From Pseudomonas xionganensis (GTDB lineage: Bacteria > Pseudomonadota > Gammaproteobacteria > Pseudomonadales > Pseudomonadaceae), in contig NZ_WKJZ01000002.1 of NCBI RefSeq assembly GCF_009763245.1, positions 62,001 to 126,000 of the forward strand: a stretch of 64,000 bases of DNA, given 5' to 3'. Shown in pieces: positions 16,434-26,224 of this stretch. Both the position numbers and the translations under genes were made by a program. Every line of letters starts with the position of its first letter. Position 1 is the stretch's first letter. A model generated the notes under the pieces. The model made no database searches. It was not told the origin of the DNA and saw only the letters and a program-made list of their open reading frames with translations.

Positions 16434-17006
16434 ATGCTCTGTTCCATCCTGCGCCCCGCCGCACTCGGCTGTGCTCTGCTATTCAGCTTTACCAGCCAGG
16501 CCAAGGTCGAGGTCGAAGCTCTGCAGCATCAGAGCATGGGCCGCATCCTGGCCGCCAAGATCAGTGAGGACATCGCCCCTGGCGACTACGAGGCACTGCT
16601 CCGAGGCATTCGCGCCCATCCCGGCCACTACTCACGCAAGATTGTTCTGCTCGACAGCATCGGCGGCAGTGCCCCGGAAGCCATTCGCATGGGCCGCCTG
16701 CTGCGGGAAACCGGCTTCGATGCCGTGGTGCCTTCCACCGGCCTGTGCCAGGGCAGTTGCATCTATCTTCTGGCCGCCGGGCACAGAAGAACCGTCAACG
16801 GCCCGGTCGGCCTGCATCGTCCCCATCACCCCAGCGGCGAGTCCGCTCTGGCTCGCAGCCTGCATCGCCATGAGCGCTACAGTCCCGCGGCCTATTTTCG
16901 CGAGATGCAGGTATCCAGTCGGCTGGCCGAGGAGATGCAGCGCATCGAGCCCCATCGCATGAAGGTGCTGACAACCCAGGAGCTGGCCGGTTTTGGCCTC
17001 AGATAA
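16434..17006 (+). CDS. Exported ClpP-fold protein
   Basis: A 190-residue protein with a hydrophobic N-terminus ending near SFTSQAKV, probably a signal peptide. The core has the ClpP/crotonase pattern: LLDSIGGSAPEAIRMGRLLR, then GLCQGSCIYLLAAGHRRTV and VGLHRPHH. The Ser in QGSC and the His in GLHRP occupy the places of the catalytic pair in periplasmic ClpP-like proteins, and the two Cys around the Ser may form a disulfide. Whether it is a protease is unproven. ATG 16434 was chosen for the signal peptide; the ribosome site is weak. Confidence 0.7.
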   Translation: MLCSILRPAALGCALLFSFTSQAKVEVEALQHQSMGRILAAKISEDIAPGDYEALLRGIRAHPGHYSRKIVLLDSIGGSAPEAIRMGRLLRETGFDAVVPSTGLCQGSCIYLLAAGHRRTVNGPVGLHRPHHPSGESALARSLHRHERYSPAAYFREMQVSSRLAEEMQRIEPHRMKVLTTQELAGFGLR

Positions 17007-17236
17007 GCCAGCCTGGCAGTGGCCAAAAATCAGTAATTCGTCAAAAGATGCACAGAGCATTCGCGCTTGGCGCGAAAAGCGGGTATGGTGATCCCACTGT
17101 GCTGCATGTGTCACCGCGAATCGCTACTTGATGCCTAGATTTCGATCCAAACATCGTCCGACTCCTAGTACTCGTTGCACTCAGTCCCGGCCTGGGCTTT
17201 TCCAGGGCTGTTATTACTTTTGTTAGGAGACATCAC

Positions 17237-17446
17237 ATGTCCAATCGTCAAACTGGCACCGTTAAGTGGTTCAACGATGAGAAAGGCTACGGCTTCATCA
17301 CCCCGCAATCCGGTGACGACCTCTTCGTACACTTCAAAGCTATCCAGAGCGATGGCTTCAAGAGCCTGAAAGAAGGCCAGCAAGTGACTTTCGTGGCCAC
17401 CCGTGGTCAGAAAGGCATGCAGGCTGAGGAAGTTCAGGTTGTATAA
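17237..17446 (+). CDS. Cold-shock domain protein
   Basis: A 69-residue single cold-shock domain that binds single-stranded nucleic acid. RNP1 is KGYGFITP and RNP2 is DLFVHFKAI, both intact; the start [20 protein letters not shown] is standard for the CspA family. It is an isolated gene with a 230-bp upstream gap, consistent with the long 5' leader usual for csp genes, and a strong terminator 25 bp after the stop. Which Csp paralogue it is cannot be decided. Confidence 0.93.
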   Translation: MSNRQTGTVKWFNDEKGYGFITPQSGDDLFVHFKAIQSDGFKSLKEGQQVTFVATRGQKGMQAEEVQVV

Positions 17447-17470
17447 CCTGCACTAACCTGGCTTGAGAAA

Positions 17471-17497
17471 AAGCCCCGCCTTGTGCGGGGTTTTTTT
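17471..17497 (+). terminator. Rho-independent terminator after the cold-shock gene
   Basis: CCCCGC/GCGGGG stem with a 5-base loop, followed by seven Ts. Confidence 0.9.
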
Positions 17498-17631
17498 ATG
17501 CCTGCATGAAAAGCAGACGCGACCATCTAAATAATCAAAAACTATCGAAACAATTCGCTCAAATTATTTAATTAATAATCGCCATCCAACTACGCTCAAC
17601 CTCAGAGACAAACGCTGAGCTGAGGTGCGCC

Positions 17632-17856
17632 ATGCTTAAGACCCTGACCTTCACCCTGATGCATTTCTGCATTGCCTTCGGGGTTACCTATGCACTGACC
17701 GGCAGCGTGGCCGCCAGCAGCCTGGTCGCAGCCATCGAGCCACTGTGCAACTCGGTGGGTTTCTACTTCCACGAGAAAATCTGGCAGCGCCTGGAAAAAG
17801 GCCCTCGCCCCAACGGCGAACGACCCGCCCACGCCTGGCTGCACCATCAGGCCTGA
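17632..17856 (+). CDS. DUF2061 small membrane protein
   Basis: A 74-residue protein with two hydrophobic helices. The family hallmark is FGVTYALTGSVAASSLVAAI followed by EPLCNSVGFYFHEKIWQRL, which matches DUF2061. Function unknown. The start ATG 17632 follows GAGG by 6 bases. The 130 bp upstream are strikingly AT-rich, including ATTATTTAATTAATAAT near 17566, probably promoter and UP-like sequence. Confidence 0.82.
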   Translation: MLKTLTFTLMHFCIAFGVTYALTGSVAASSLVAAIEPLCNSVGFYFHEKIWQRLEKGPRPNGERPAHAWLHHQA

Positions 17857-17950
17857 CACCCCATGACGGCTGGCCACAATTAGGGCACTCTGACCGACAC
17901 GCACTGTCTGATAAATGCCCAATGTCCTGCCTGTCTCAAGGGATCTGAAA

Positions 17951-19249
17951 ATGTCGCTACCCAACCGCTTGCTCTGCCTGCTGTTTGGCATGCTCGCCAG
18001 CGCTCCATTGCTGGCAACGGATATCGATCCTGAGGATTACGACTACCCCCTGAGCAACCCCTTCGAGGCCACCCTGGTCAGCACGCCACCGGCGCTGCGC
18101 CCAGATCTGCCAGCTGACCGCGATATCCGCCAAGCCGATTACCAGATCAAACTGCGCCCGGAACGGGAGTTCGAGCTACCGGCGAACTTCTGGCCAGTGA
18201 AGAAAATGCGCTACCGCCTGGCCCAGCAGAGCGGCAAGGCACCACTGATCTTTATCATTGCCGGCACTGGCGCGCACTATGCCAGCAGCACCCCGGAGTA
18301 CCTGAAGAAGCTGTTCTATGGCGCGGGCTACCACGTGGTACAGCTGTCCTCGCCCACCAGCTACGACTTTATGAGCGCCGCCTCGCGCTATGCCACTCCA
18401 GGCCTGAGCCGTGAAGATGCCGATGATCTGTACCGCGCCATGCAGGCCGTGCGCGCACAGCATCCGCGCCTACAAGTCAGCGAATACCACCTGACCGGCT
18501 ACAGCCTTGGCGGCCTGAATGCGGCCTTTGTCAGTGAACTGGATGAAACCCGGCGCAGCTTCAATTTCAAGCGCGTGCTGCTGCTCAATCCACCCGTCAA
18601 TCTCTATACCTCGGTCAGCAACCTGGACAAGCTGGTGCAGACCCGGGTCGAAGGTATCGACAACAGCACCACCTTTTATGAAGTGATCCTGGGCAAGCTG
18701 ACCCGTTACTTCCAGGAAAAAGGCTATGTGGATATCAACGATGCCCTGCTCTACGACTTCCAGAAGTCCCGCGAGCAACTGAGCGACGAGCAGATGGCCA
18801 TGTTGATCGGTGCGGTATTCCGCTTCTCCTCAGCCGACATTGCCTTTACCTCGGACCTTATCAACCGTCGCGGCCTGATTACCCCCATTGATGAGCCGAT
18901 TCGTGAAGGCACCAGCCTGTCGCCGTTTTTCCGCGAGGCCCTAGAGTGCGATTTCGAGTGTTACCTGACCGAGCAGCTGATGCCGGTATGGCAGGCCCGT
19001 CATGGTGGCCAGACGCTGGAGCAGCTGATCGATGAAGTCAGCCTGTACGCCCTTGAGGACTATCTGCAAAGCAGCAACAAGCTGGGGGTAATGCACAACG
19101 CCGACGATATGATTCTGGGCTCCGGCGACCTGGGTTTCCTACGCCGCACCCTGGGCCCACGCCTGACGGTTTATCCCTACGGTGGTCACTGCGGCAACCT
19201 CAACTATCACGTCAACAGCGCCGCCATTCTGGAGTTTTTCCGTGGTTAA
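17951..19249 (+). CDS. Exported alpha/beta hydrolase upstream of mlaA
   Basis: A 432-residue protein with signal peptide MSLPNRLLCLLFGMLASAPL, likely cleaved at LLATD. The hydrolase core has IIAGTGAHYASSTPEYLKKL, the nucleophile elbow GYSLGG (near residue 195) and a C-terminal GGHCGNLNYH carrying the candidate catalytic His. It is expected in the periplasm. It ends inside the mlaA start (8-base overlap), so the two are translationally coupled, hinting at a role in outer-membrane lipid handling, for instance as a phospholipase or lysophospholipase. No activity is established. Confidence 0.75.
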   Translation: MSLPNRLLCLLFGMLASAPLLATDIDPEDYDYPLSNPFEATLVSTPPALRPDLPADRDIRQADYQIKLRPEREFELPANFWPVKKMRYRLAQQSGKAPLIFIIAGTGAHYASSTPEYLKKLFYGAGYHVVQLSSPTSYDFMSAASRYATPGLSREDADDLYRAMQAVRAQHPRLQVSEYHLTGYSLGGLNAAFVSELDETRRSFNFKRVLLLNPPVNLYTSVSNLDKLVQTRVEGIDNSTTFYEVILGKLTRYFQEKGYVDINDALLYDFQKSREQLSDEQMAMLIGAVFRFSSADIAFTSDLINRRGLITPIDEPIREGTSLSPFFREALECDFECYLTEQLMPVWQARHGGQTLEQLIDEVSLYALEDYLQSSNKLGVMHNADDMILGSGDLGFLRRTLGPRLTVYPYGGHCGNLNYHVNSAAILEFFRG

Positions 19250-20015
19250 GTTCTGTCCGGTATTGATACTGGCTCTACTGCTCGGCAGCCCCCTGGCCCT
19301 GGCCCAGCATCAGGTCGAGGAGGATGGTTTCAAGCAGCCGCTCAAGCACCTGCAATTCAACCCGGCGCTGGATCAGCATGAGTTCGAGCGCTCCAGCCTT
19401 AGAGCACTGCGCGTACATGACCCTCTGGAAGGCTGGAATCGGCGGGTGTACCACTTCAACTACCGCTTCGATGAGTGGGTGTTCCTGCCTATAGTCGACG
19501 GCTACCGCACTATCACCCCCAATCTGCTGCAGAGCGGGGTGAGCAACTTCTTCAGCAACCTGGGCGATGTGCCCAACCTGCTCAACAGCCTGCTGCAGTT
19601 CAAGGGCAAGCGCTCGATGCAGACCACTGCCCGCCTGCTGCTCAACACCACCCTGGGCGTGGCCGGCCTGTGGGACCCGGCCACGCGCATGGGGTTGCCC
19701 AAGCAGAAGGAAGATTTCGGCCAGACCCTGGGCTTCTACGGTGTGCCGGCCGGCCCCTACCTGATGCTGCCGCTGCTGGGCCCCTCCAACCTGCGCGACA
19801 CCGGCGGCCTGGTGGTGGACTTCAACCTCAGCAGCCAGGTGAACTGGCTGAATGTCGCCGAGGCCAGCCGCGAGCACCCCGCTATCACCCTGCTTGAGGT
19901 GGTTGATCAGCGCTCCACCGTCAACTTCCGCTACGGCCAGCTCAACTCGCCCTTCGAATACGAAAAGCTGCGCTACTTCTACCATGAGTCGCGCAACTTG
20001 CTGATAGCCGAGTAA
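19242..20015 (+). CDS. mlaA: MlaA (VacJ) outer-membrane lipid asymmetry protein
   Basis: A 257-residue protein that removes mislocalised phospholipids from the outer leaflet and passes them to MlaC. Family motifs are DPLEGWNRRVYHFNYRFDE, VSNFFSNLGDVPNLLNSLLQ, and FGQTLGFYGVPAGPYLMLPL followed by GPSNLRD. The GTG start at 19242 has GGAG 8 bases upstream and lies within the preceding gene. The signal ends ALAQHQ with no cysteine, so unlike E. coli MlaA there is no lipobox. The rest of the Mla system is not in this window. Confidence 0.92.
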   Translation: MVKFCPVLILALLLGSPLALAQHQVEEDGFKQPLKHLQFNPALDQHEFERSSLRALRVHDPLEGWNRRVYHFNYRFDEWVFLPIVDGYRTITPNLLQSGVSNFFSNLGDVPNLLNSLLQFKGKRSMQTTARLLLNTTLGVAGLWDPATRMGLPKQKEDFGQTLGFYGVPAGPYLMLPLLGPSNLRDTGGLVVDFNLSSQVNWLNVAEASREHPAITLLEVVDQRSTVNFRYGQLNSPFEYEKLRYFYHESRNLLIAE

Positions 20016-20082
20016 GAGCGCCTTGACCCTGGGGCCGCCCCGGGGGTTTAGTCTGCAGGCAGCAACTACTTGTGGAGTCCCT

Positions 20083-20526
20083 ATGCGCGTCTCGCAACTG
20101 GCCAAGGCCGCTGGTGTCAGCGCCGAAACCGTGCGCCATTACACCGACCTGGGCCTGCTCAGACCCAGCCGTGATCCCCATAACGGTTATCAACACTATC
20201 CAGCGCGGGATCTGCAACGCCTGCACTTTATCGCCCGGGCGCGGCGCCTGGGCTTTAGCCTCAGGGATTGCCAGCGCATCCTCGCCAGCGCCGATCAGGG
20301 TCAGGCACCCTGTGCGGATGTGCGGGAACTGATGCAAGGCAGGCTGAGCGAGCTCAAGGCCCATATCGAGGAGTGCACACGCCTGGCGGCGGTGATGGAA
20401 AAGGCCCTGGACAGCTGGGCAGACAAGGGCCAGTGCGCCCCCGACGGCCAGGCCATCTGCCGCCTGATCGAGGATTTCGAAGCCGAGGTTGAGCGCAGAC
20501 CGGCCAGCCCCTGCCCGGCCCACTAG
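20083..20526 (+). CDS. MerR-family metal-responsive-like regulator
   Basis: A 147-residue MerR regulator. The winged helix is at residues 1-70 (MRVSQLAKAAGVSAETVRHY, then RPSRDPHNGY), followed by a long dimerisation helix. Cysteines sit where metal sensors bind: one at the start of the dimer helix (APCADV, as Cys79 in ZntR), one at HIEEC, and a C-terminal Cys-x7-Cys loop (QCAPDGQAIC). This mix suggests a divalent metal sensor such as zinc, cadmium or lead, though the loop spacing is closer to CueR. No metal transporter gene is adjacent. Confidence 0.83.
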   Translation: MRVSQLAKAAGVSAETVRHYTDLGLLRPSRDPHNGYQHYPARDLQRLHFIARARRLGFSLRDCQRILASADQGQAPCADVRELMQGRLSELKAHIEECTRLAAVMEKALDSWADKGQCAPDGQAICRLIEDFEAEVERRPASPCPAH

Positions 20527-20551
20527 GCAGCGGGCACAGGCAGTCGACAAA

Positions 20552-21760
20552 TTACCGCGCCGGGCTATCGACCTGGTCGATCACCAGCTGCTGCAGTTCC
20601 ACCGTATCGCTGGCCAGCGGCTGGCTGCGACCGATCCACTCCCCTGCCGTGGCGTTGCCGGCACGAGATACCCGCGCCACCAACTCCACCTGCTCGAAGG
20701 CCGAGAGTTTGAGCTGCGGCATCATCGCATCGCTGTCGGACAGGCTGACCTGGGCCGGCAGATCCGCCACACGCAGGCGCTTGACCGCCAATGGCATGGG
20801 CGGCCCGGATACGGCACGGGCAAAGACAAACACGCTGTCATCGGCCTGAACCTGGCCCTGCAGCTCAGGGTTCAATTGCACCCTGACTTGCAGCGTATGG
20901 ACAGTGTCCTCAGTCACTGCTTCCGGTGTTTCGGCCTGCCCCAGTTCCTGCCGGGCCCGGGCGATACCACCCTCGATGGCCTGACGCGAGGGGTCGCCGG
21001 CGGGCAGCACGGCAACCAGGCGCTGCCAGTAATCCACGGCCGCCTGGTAGCGCCCCTCCTCATAGGCAGCGATGCCCAGCAGACCGAGGGTGGTAACTTC
21101 TTCGGGGTCAGCCTGCAACACCTCCTCGGTCAACCCCTGGAGCTGTTCGCTCCACTGCTTGTTGCCGGCGAAATACAGGGCCTGGGCCCACTGGCCGAGC
21201 AGTTCCGGCGCGCGCCCGGCGATGCCGATGGCGCGCTCGAAGGCTTGCGCCGCATCGCCAGCCCGGTCCTGGGCCATATAGGTGCGACCGAGGAAATACC
21301 AGCCTTCGGCAGACTCGGGGTTGCTCTCGAGATTGGCTTCCAGACGCGCGGTCATTTCCTCGATGCTCTGCGGCTGATTGGCGAAATTGCGCGCCCGCTC
21401 CAGCTCATCGATGGCCCCCCAGTGCATATAGAGGAAATAGCCCAGCACCGGCATCAGCAAGGCGGCGGCAAAGGGGATCTTGCTGCCCAGCACGCCACGC
21501 TTGCGCTGCGCTTCGGCGCCTTCGGTGTCGGCCAGCAGTTCGCGGGCGGCCTCGTCACGGCCCCGCTGCAACTGGGCGTCATCCAGGGCGCCGCTGGCAT
21601 GTTGGGTCTGCAACTCCTGCAGGCGTTCCTGATAGAGGGTAACGTTCAATGCGGTACGGTCTTCCTCGGCCTGGACGCCACGCCCACGCACCACGGGAAG
21701 CAGGAGAAACGCCAGAGCGGTCAGCAGCAGCAGACCGGCGCACAACCAGAATTCGATCAT
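20552..21760 (-). CDS. ccmI: Cytochrome c maturation protein CcmI (CycH)
   Basis: Apocytochrome chaperone that holds the C-terminus of apocytochrome c for heme ligation. Residues 1-120 have two membrane helices ([20 protein letters not shown] and a second near [15 protein letters not shown]). TPR repeats follow at about 140-250 ([20 protein letters not shown]), then a C-terminal periplasmic domain. Length 402 aa is normal. It is the last gene of the ccm operon and its ATG overlaps the ccmH stop by one base. It converges with the MerR gene, leaving 25 bp between them. Confidence 0.92.
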   Translation of the reverse strand: MIEFWLCAGLLLLTALAFLLLPVVRGRGVQAEEDRTALNVTLYQERLQELQTQHASGALDDAQLQRGRDEAARELLADTEGAEAQRKRGVLGSKIPFAAALLMPVLGYFLYMHWGAIDELERARNFANQPQSIEEMTARLEANLESNPESAEGWYFLGRTYMAQDRAGDAAQAFERAIGIAGRAPELLGQWAQALYFAGNKQWSEQLQGLTEEVLQADPEEVTTLGLLGIAAYEEGRYQAAVDYWQRLVAVLPAGDPSRQAIEGGIARARQELGQAETPEAVTEDTVHTLQVRVQLNPELQGQVQADDSVFVFARAVSGPPMPLAVKRLRVADLPAQVSLSDSDAMMPQLKLSAFEQVELVARVSRAGNATAGEWIGRSQPLASDTVELQQLVIDQVDSPAR

Positions 21761-22242
21761 CAGTCTTTGTTATCCACGGACGTTTGCTTGAGCAGCGCCG
21801 TAAGGCGTTGCTGTTCATCGGCTGACAGGCCACTGGCCGCGCTAGCTGACTGGCCGCGACGGCGCAGCACGATGACCCCGAGCAGGACAAAGCCGATCCC
21901 GAGAAAAACCGCCGGGCCGTACCAGAGCAGCAGGGTGCGCGCCGTCACCGGCGGCTTGTAGAGGACAAAGTCGCCATAGCGGCTGACCAGAAATTCGACG
22001 ATCTGCTCGTTGCTCTGGCCTTCCTCCAGCATGCGGAAGATCTGCTCACGCAGGTCCATGGCAATCGGCGCATCGGAGTCGGCGATATTCTGGTTCTGGC
22101 ACTTGGGGCAGCGCAGCTCTTCCACCAGGCTGCGATAACGTTGACGCTCGGCCTCGCTGGCGAACTCGTAGGTGTCGATGGCCGCCTGGCTGCTGGCAAC
22201 CAGCGCCAGGCTCAGCAGTGCGGCACTGATCCAGGTCTTCAT
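21760..22242 (-). CDS. ccmH: Cytochrome c maturation protein CcmH
   Basis: Thiol-redox subunit that reduces the apocytochrome CxxCH motif. A signal/anchor opens the 160-residue protein, the redox motif Cys-Pro-Lys-Cys is in [19 protein letters not shown], and a membrane helix near residue 105 ([20 protein letters not shown]) follows. It overlaps ccmG by four bases and ccmI by one. It corresponds to the N-terminal half of E. coli CcmH, the other half being CcmI here. Confidence 0.94.
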   Translation of the reverse strand: MKTWISAALLSLALVASSQAAIDTYEFASEAERQRYRSLVEELRCPKCQNQNIADSDAPIAMDLREQIFRMLEEGQSNEQIVEFLVSRYGDFVLYKPPVTARTLLLWYGPAVFLGIGFVLLGVIVLRRRGQSASAASGLSADEQQRLTALLKQTSVDNKD

Positions 22243-22778
22243 GGCGTAGCCTCGTCGACCAGGGACTGATAGATGGGCGCCAGCTGCTCACGCCAGATGC
22301 GCTCATCGATGGTGCCGACGAACTTGTGGCGAATGATGCCCTGGGCGTCGATAAAGAAGGTCTCCGGGGCGCCGTACACGCCCAGATCCAGGCCCAGGGT
22401 GCCCTTGGCATCTTCGATATTCAGCTGATAGGGATCGTGCAATTCGCGCAGCCACTTCTGCGCCGCGCCGCGCTCGTCCTTGTAATTGACCCCATGAATC
22501 AGCACACCACGCTCGGCCAGTTGATTGAGCACCGGATGCTCATGGCGACAGGACGGGCACCAGGTGGCCCAGACGTTGACCAGAGCCGGCCGGCCCTTGA
22601 GATCGGCCTCGCTGAGGGTCCGCTCGGGGTCATCCAGAGCCGGTAGGGAGAACGCTGGAAACGGTTTGCCGATCAGCGCCGAGGGCAGCTCCGAAGGGTC
22701 CATAAACAGGCCACGGTAGAGAAACACCGCCACCCCGAGAAACACCGCCAAAGGCAGCAACAGGATCAATCGTTTCAT
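22239..22778 (-). CDS. ccmG: Thiol:disulfide interchange protein CcmG/DsbE
   Basis: Membrane-anchored periplasmic thioredoxin that keeps apocytochrome and CcmH thiols reduced. An N-terminal helix (LILLLPLAVFLGVAVFLYR) anchors the protein, and the active site is WCPSC in VNVWATWCPSCRHEHPVL. GVYGAPETFFID contains the conserved cis-proline region and acidic surroundings. Length 179 aa is typical. It overlaps ccmF by four bases. Confidence 0.94.
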   Translation of the reverse strand: MKRLILLLPLAVFLGVAVFLYRGLFMDPSELPSALIGKPFPAFSLPALDDPERTLSEADLKGRPALVNVWATWCPSCRHEHPVLNQLAERGVLIHGVNYKDERGAAQKWLRELHDPYQLNIEDAKGTLGLDLGVYGAPETFFIDAQGIIRHKFVGTIDERIWREQLAPIYQSLVDEATP

Positions 22779-24748
22779 GCCTGAGCCTCCGCCAGCCCCA
22801 GGGCTTCACGCACCCGGGTACGCACCTTGAGCCGATAACGCCGATCCATCGCTGCCAGGAAACCACCCAGGCCCATGAGCAAGGCACCGAACCAGATCCA
22901 GCGCACGAACGGCTTGATATGCACACGCACCGCCCAGGCCCCGTCTTCCAGGGGTTCACCCAGGGCGACAAACAGGTCGCGAGTGATCCCGGCATCGATG
23001 CCGGCTTCGGTCATCACGGTCTGCTGCACGGTATACAGACGCTTCTCCGGGTGCAGCACGGCAATCTGCCGCTCACCCTGGAGCACCCGCACCGTGCCCT
23101 TGTCGGAGCTGAAGTTGGGCCCGTCGAAATGCACCGCGCCCTCGAAGACAAAGCGATAGCCGCCGATCTCCACCGAGTCGCCCTTATCCATGCGCATATC
23201 GCGCTCGAAGCTGCCCACGCTGGTCAGCACCACGCCCACCGCGCAGATGGCCATACCCAGGTGCGCTATCTGCATGCCCCAGTAGCTGCGGGTCAGGCTC
23301 GGCAGGCCGCGCAGCAGGCCCTTGTGCCGGGTCTTCTCGCGGATATCGCGCACACCGGCGAGCACCACCCACAGGGCCAGCAAACAGACGCCCAGCACCG
23401 CCCAGCTGAAGTCGCCATGCACGAAGGTCAGGATCACGGCCAGCACCACGGTCGCGATCAGCACCGGGGTGAGCATGCCCAGCAGCCAGTTCAGCGGGGT
23501 GTCCTTCCAGCGCACTAGCACGCCCACCGCCATCATCGCCATCAGCAGGCCCATCAGCGGCACGAACAGGGCATCGAAGTAAGGTGGCCCCACCGACAGT
23601 TTGGCTCCGGTCAGGGCATCCAGCACCAGCGGGTAGAGGGTGCCGAGCAGAATCATCGCTGCCGACACCACCAGAATGATGTTGTTGATCAGCAGCAAGG
23701 TCTCCCGCGACCACAGGGCAAAGCCCACCTGGCTCTTGACCACCGGAGCGCGGATGGCAAACAGCGCCAGGGAGCTGCCCACCACCAGCAACAGGAAGGC
23801 CAGGATAAACACCCCGCGCTCAGGGTCGCTGGCGAAGGCATGCACCGAGGTCAGCACCCCGGAACGAACCAGGAAGGTGCCGAGCAGACTCAGGGAGAAG
23901 GCCGCGATGGCCAGCAGCACGGTCCAGCTCTTGAACACGCCGCGCTTCTCGGTCACGGCCAGGGAGTGAATCAGCGCCGTGCCCACCAGCCAGGGCATAA
24001 AGGAGGCGTTCTCCACCGGGTCCCAGAACCACCAGCCACCCCAACCCAGCTCGTAATAGGCCCACCAGGAGCCCAGGGCGATGCCGATGCCGAGAAAGGC
24101 CCAGGCCACCAGGGTCCAGGGCCGCGACCAGCGCGCCCAGGCCGCATCCAGCTTGCCGCCGAGCAGCGCGGCAATGGCGAAGGCGAAGGCCACGGAGAAA
24201 CCGACATAGCCCATGTAGAGCATCGGCGGATGGATGATCAGACCGAAGTCCTGCAGCAGAGGATTGAGGTCGCGACCATCGGCCGGTGCGTTGAAAATCA
24301 GCCGCTCAAAGGGGTTGGAGGTGACGATCAGAAACAGCAGAAAACCAATGCTGATAATGCCCATCACCGCCAGCACCCGGGCCAGCATCTCTTCCGGCAG
24401 CTGGCGCGAGAAGATCGCCACGGCAAAGGTCCAGCCGGCCAGGATCAGGGCCCAAAGCAGCAGCGAGCCTTCGTGGGCACCCCACACCGCGCTGAACTTG
24501 TAGTACCAGGGCAGTGCGGTATTGGAGTTGTTGGCCACATAGGCGACCGAGAAGTCGTCGACCATAAAGGCGTAGGTTAGGCAGGCAAAGGAAAACAGCA
24601 GGAAGGCGAACTGACCCCAGGCTGCGGGCTGGGCCAGGCTCATCCACTGCCGATCACCGCGCCAGGCACCAATCATCGGCAGCGTGGCCTGCACCAGGCT
24701 CATGCACAGTGCCAGGATCATGGCCAGATGGCCGAGCTCGGGGATCAT
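22775..24748 (-). CDS. ccmF: Cytochrome c heme lyase subunit CcmF
   Basis: Large polytopic inner-membrane protein (657 aa, about 15 helices) that, with CcmH and CcmI, ligates heme to apocytochrome c. The tryptophan-rich WWD signature is [18 protein letters not shown], and periplasmic histidines are in [15 protein letters not shown] and FIVHPP-like segments ([15 protein letters not shown]). The ends overlap ccmE and ccmG by four bases each, as expected in a tightly coupled operon. Confidence 0.96.
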   Translation of the reverse strand: MIPELGHLAMILALCMSLVQATLPMIGAWRGDRQWMSLAQPAAWGQFAFLLFSFACLTYAFMVDDFSVAYVANNSNTALPWYYKFSAVWGAHEGSLLLWALILAGWTFAVAIFSRQLPEEMLARVLAVMGIISIGFLLFLIVTSNPFERLIFNAPADGRDLNPLLQDFGLIIHPPMLYMGYVGFSVAFAFAIAALLGGKLDAAWARWSRPWTLVAWAFLGIGIALGSWWAYYELGWGGWWFWDPVENASFMPWLVGTALIHSLAVTEKRGVFKSWTVLLAIAAFSLSLLGTFLVRSGVLTSVHAFASDPERGVFILAFLLLVVGSSLALFAIRAPVVKSQVGFALWSRETLLLINNIILVVSAAMILLGTLYPLVLDALTGAKLSVGPPYFDALFVPLMGLLMAMMAVGVLVRWKDTPLNWLLGMLTPVLIATVVLAVILTFVHGDFSWAVLGVCLLALWVVLAGVRDIREKTRHKGLLRGLPSLTRSYWGMQIAHLGMAICAVGVVLTSVGSFERDMRMDKGDSVEIGGYRFVFEGAVHFDGPNFSSDKGTVRVLQGERQIAVLHPEKRLYTVQQTVMTEAGIDAGITRDLFVALGEPLEDGAWAVRVHIKPFVRWIWFGALLMGLGGFLAAMDRRYRLKVRTRVREALGLAEAQA

Positions 24749-25233
24749 TGCCCGCCCTCCTGCTGATAGGCCTGTTTGCCGGCGGTGGCGGCATCGTGCT
24801 GCTGCTTCATGCCGCTTTGCTCCAGGGCCTGCATCACCTCTGGCGGCATATAGTTCTCATCATGCTTGGCCAGCACCTCGTCGGCGATCAGCACGCCCTG
24901 CGCATTGAGCTTGCCCATGGCGACAATGCCCTGCCCTTCGCGGAACAGGTCCGGGAGGATGCCGCTGTAGCGGATGGTCACATTGGCGGCGCCATCGGTG
25001 ACCACGAAGTCGGTATCCAGCGAGTCACTGGCGCGCTTGACCGAGCCCTCGGCCACCAGGCCGCCGGCACGGATGCGGGTATCCTGAGGCGCTTCGCCGG
25101 CGGCGATCTGGGCGGGCGAATAGAACAGGTTGATATTCTGCTGCAGGGCGCTGAGGGCCAACGCCACGGCGATGCCGACACCGGCCAGCAGGGCCATCAG
25201 GGCATATAGACGTTTCTTGCGCACAGGGTTCAC
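24745..25233 (-). CDS. ccmE: Periplasmic heme chaperone CcmE
   Basis: Heme chaperone that binds heme covalently and delivers it to CcmF. An N-terminal anchor helix ([20 protein letters not shown]) is followed by an OB-fold domain. The heme-binding histidine is His124 in [13 protein letters not shown], with the conserved Tyr128. Length 162 aa is normal. The start is a GTG at 25233 that overlaps the ccmD stop (GTGA), consistent with MNPVRKKRL at the N-terminus. Confidence 0.95.
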   Translation of the reverse strand: MNPVRKKRLYALMALLAGVGIAVALALSALQQNINLFYSPAQIAAGEAPQDTRIRAGGLVAEGSVKRASDSLDTDFVVTDGAANVTIRYSGILPDLFREGQGIVAMGKLNAQGVLIADEVLAKHDENYMPPEVMQALEQSGMKQQHDAATAGKQAYQQEGGQ

Positions 25234-25406
25234 TTCGACTCCTCCCGGCGCATACGGCGCGCCTCGTCTTGCAGATAACGGCGACGTGCCAGTAGCGGCA
25301 GTGCCACATTCAAACCGATGATCGCCAGGCTGACGCCATAGGAGGCCCAGACATAAGGCCCATGGGTACCCATGGCGATAAATTCGGCAAAGGATGCAAA
25401 ACTCAT
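25230..25406 (-). CDS. ccmD: Heme exporter protein CcmD
   Basis: A 58-residue protein read by hand from an ATG at 25406: [20 protein letters not shown] begins it, then a single helix ([19 protein letters not shown]) and a basic tail rich in Arg ([16 protein letters not shown]). The placement between ccmC and ccmE, with four-base overlaps at both ends (ATGA, GTGA), and the HGPYVW motif identify CcmD, which helps release holo-CcmE from CcmABC. Confidence 0.93.
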   Translation of the reverse strand: MSFASFAEFIAMGTHGPYVWASYGVSLAIIGLNVALPLLARRRYLQDEARRMRREESK

Positions 25407-26158
25407 AAGCCCTTCTCCACCTGCATGCGCACCTCAGCCTTCACCCAACTGGCGCGGGCCTCACGCTTGAGCACTTCCAGGCGCATGCGCAACAGCAGCA
25501 CAGCGCCGAAGAAACAGTAGAAGCCGAGCACCATCAGCAGCAACGGCATCCACATCTCGAACGGCATGGCCGGTTTGGCCACCACGCTGAAGGTGGCCGG
25601 TTGGTGCAGGGTGTTCCACCAGTCCACCGAGTACTTGATGATCGGGATGTTCACCACCCCGACCAGGGCCAGCACGGCGCAGGCCTTGGCCGCGCTGTCG
25701 CGGTTGGTGATGGCCTGGCCCAGGGCGATCACACCGAAATACAGAAACAGCAGAATCAGCATCGAGGTCAGACGCGCATCCCACACCCAGTAGGTGCCCC
25801 AGGTCGGCTTGCCCCAGATGGCGCCGGTGAGCAGGGCAATCACGGTCATCCAGGCGCCGATGGGCGCGGCCTGCTGCAGGGCCACATCGGCCAGCTTCAT
25901 CTTCCACACCAGCCCGACCAGCCCGGCAATCGCAAGCATCACGTACACCGACTGGGCGAGAAACGCCGCCGGCACATGGATATAGATGATGCGAAAGCTG
26001 TTGCCCTGCTGGTAGTCCGGCGGCGCAAAGGCCAGTCCCCAGGCCAGCCCCACGGCCATCAACAGCACGGCGGCGACACTGAGCCAGGGCAGCCAGCGGC
26101 CGCTCATCTCATAGAACCACTTGGGCGAGCCCCATTTGTGAAACCATGTCCAATTCAT
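25403..26158 (-). CDS. ccmC: Heme exporter protein CcmC
   Basis: Six-helix inner-membrane protein (251 aa) that attaches heme to CcmE. The WWD-type signature is [20 protein letters not shown], with heme-ligating histidines in [13 protein letters not shown] and LHQPATF. It is the third gene of the operon, 66 bp after ccmB, the largest internal gap in ccm. Its stop overlaps the ccmD start. Confidence 0.95.
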   Translation of the reverse strand: MNWTWFHKWGSPKWFYEMSGRWLPWLSVAAVLLMAVGLAWGLAFAPPDYQQGNSFRIIYIHVPAAFLAQSVYVMLAIAGLVGLVWKMKLADVALQQAAPIGAWMTVIALLTGAIWGKPTWGTYWVWDARLTSMLILLFLYFGVIALGQAITNRDSAAKACAVLALVGVVNIPIIKYSVDWWNTLHQPATFSVVAKPAMPFEMWMPLLLMVLGFYCFFGAVLLLRMRLEVLKREARASWVKAEVRMQVEKGL

Positions 26159-26224
26159 CAGGCTACTCGTTCTACTCCAGGATGCTGCACGTTCTCTGCA
26201 ACATGCTCCCGGCGGGTTTATCTA

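Noticed and set aside
20489..21961. 490-aa open frame antisense to ccmI-ccmH
   Set aside because: Opposite strand of confident ccm genes; composition typical of antisense frames.
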